A stretch of 5,617 nucleotides of DNA, taken from positions 478 through 6,094 of the forward strand of contig DBWN01000105.1 in NCBI GenBank assembly GCA_002308935.1, in the 5' to 3' direction. This stretch comes from Bacteroidales bacterium UBA1237. Lineage in GTDB: Bacteria > Bacteroidota > Bacteroidia > Bacteroidales > UBA932. Positions 5,492 to 5,617 of this stretch are shown here, piece by piece; the stretch's first letter is position 1; each line of letters opens with the position of its first letter. Below the pieces are notes generated by a model. It saw nothing but the letters and a program-made list of their open reading frames with translations, did not search any database and was not told where the DNA came from. The translations under genes and the position numbers were made by a program.

Positions 5492-5617
5492 CTACAGCAT
5501 TTGGAGCGCAGCGCGGATGATTTCTTCGACTTTGGCTCCAGGATTCTTTTTTAATATGGCCTGAATGGCCTTGTTGACGTTTGGTTTCGAGAAACCGAGC
5601 GTAGTGAGTGCGATGGT
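5492..5617 (-). CDS. ruvA: Holliday junction branch migration protein RuvA, C-terminal part (5' end outside window)
   Basis: Read on the minus strand from the window edge, the frame gives 41 residues, TIALTTLGFSKPNVNKAIQA... ending ALQML, then TAG (5492-5494). This matches the C-terminal domain III of RuvA, a small three-helix UBA-like domain with the pattern AL..LGFS...V.KAI..IL...P...VE.II..AL, which binds RuvB and controls its branch-migration motor. The DNA-binding domains I and II lie beyond the window. The gene converges on mnmG and shares the palindromic terminator with it. The fragment is short, so the call rests on the fit of this domain alone, but the match is characteristic. Confidence 0.85.
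   Translation of the reverse strand, partial: TIALTTLGFSKPNVNKAIQAILKKNPGAKVEEIIRAALQML

Overview
The window looks like ordinary chromosomal core sequence from a member of the Bacteroidetes, most likely Bacteroidales. The evidence is: (1) protein sequences typical of that phylum, namely a succinate dehydrogenase/fumarate reductase of the Bacteroidetes type, a TonB with an acidic periplasmic linker, and a YbeY with H-H-D instead of H-H-H; (2) two promoter-like elements matching the Bacteroidetes -7 consensus TAnnTTTG; (3) no convincing Shine-Dalgarno sequence at the starts. Genus cannot be read from the sequence. I see no mobile element, CRISPR array, tRNA or rRNA, and no disrupted gene. The two ends of the window cut through genes.

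Layout: the left end holds the last 62 codons of sdhA and all of sdhB (+), the end of a respiratory complex II operon. A strong two-way terminator separates it from a leftward block: a TonB-family energy transducer, an intrinsic terminator with a C(UUCG)G loop, then the ribosome-associated GTPase hflX, whose start codon lies only 8 nt beyond the U-tract of that terminator. From an AT-rich divergent promoter region at about 2957-3060, a rightward pair starts: ybeY (RNA endonuclease, rRNA maturation) and mnmG (tRNA wobble-uridine modification), 2 nt apart and probably co-transcribed. The right end holds the last 41 codons of ruvA on the minus strand, convergent with mnmG.

Functional picture: sdhAB serve electron transfer between quinone and fumarate/succinate; TonB couples inner-membrane energy to outer-membrane transport; hflX, ybeY and mnmG all act on the ribosome or on decoding; ruvA acts in Holliday-junction processing. 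The most interesting non-coding signal is a perfect 30-bp palindrome between mnmG and ruvA (5442-5471). Its central 16 bp, TGTTCCACGTGGAACA, closely match the bacterial centromere site parS, while the whole palindrome plus flanking T-runs also looks like a two-way terminator. I found no clear evidence of a previously undescribed system; the parS-like site and the terminator-to-start arrangement at hflX are the points most worth checking.
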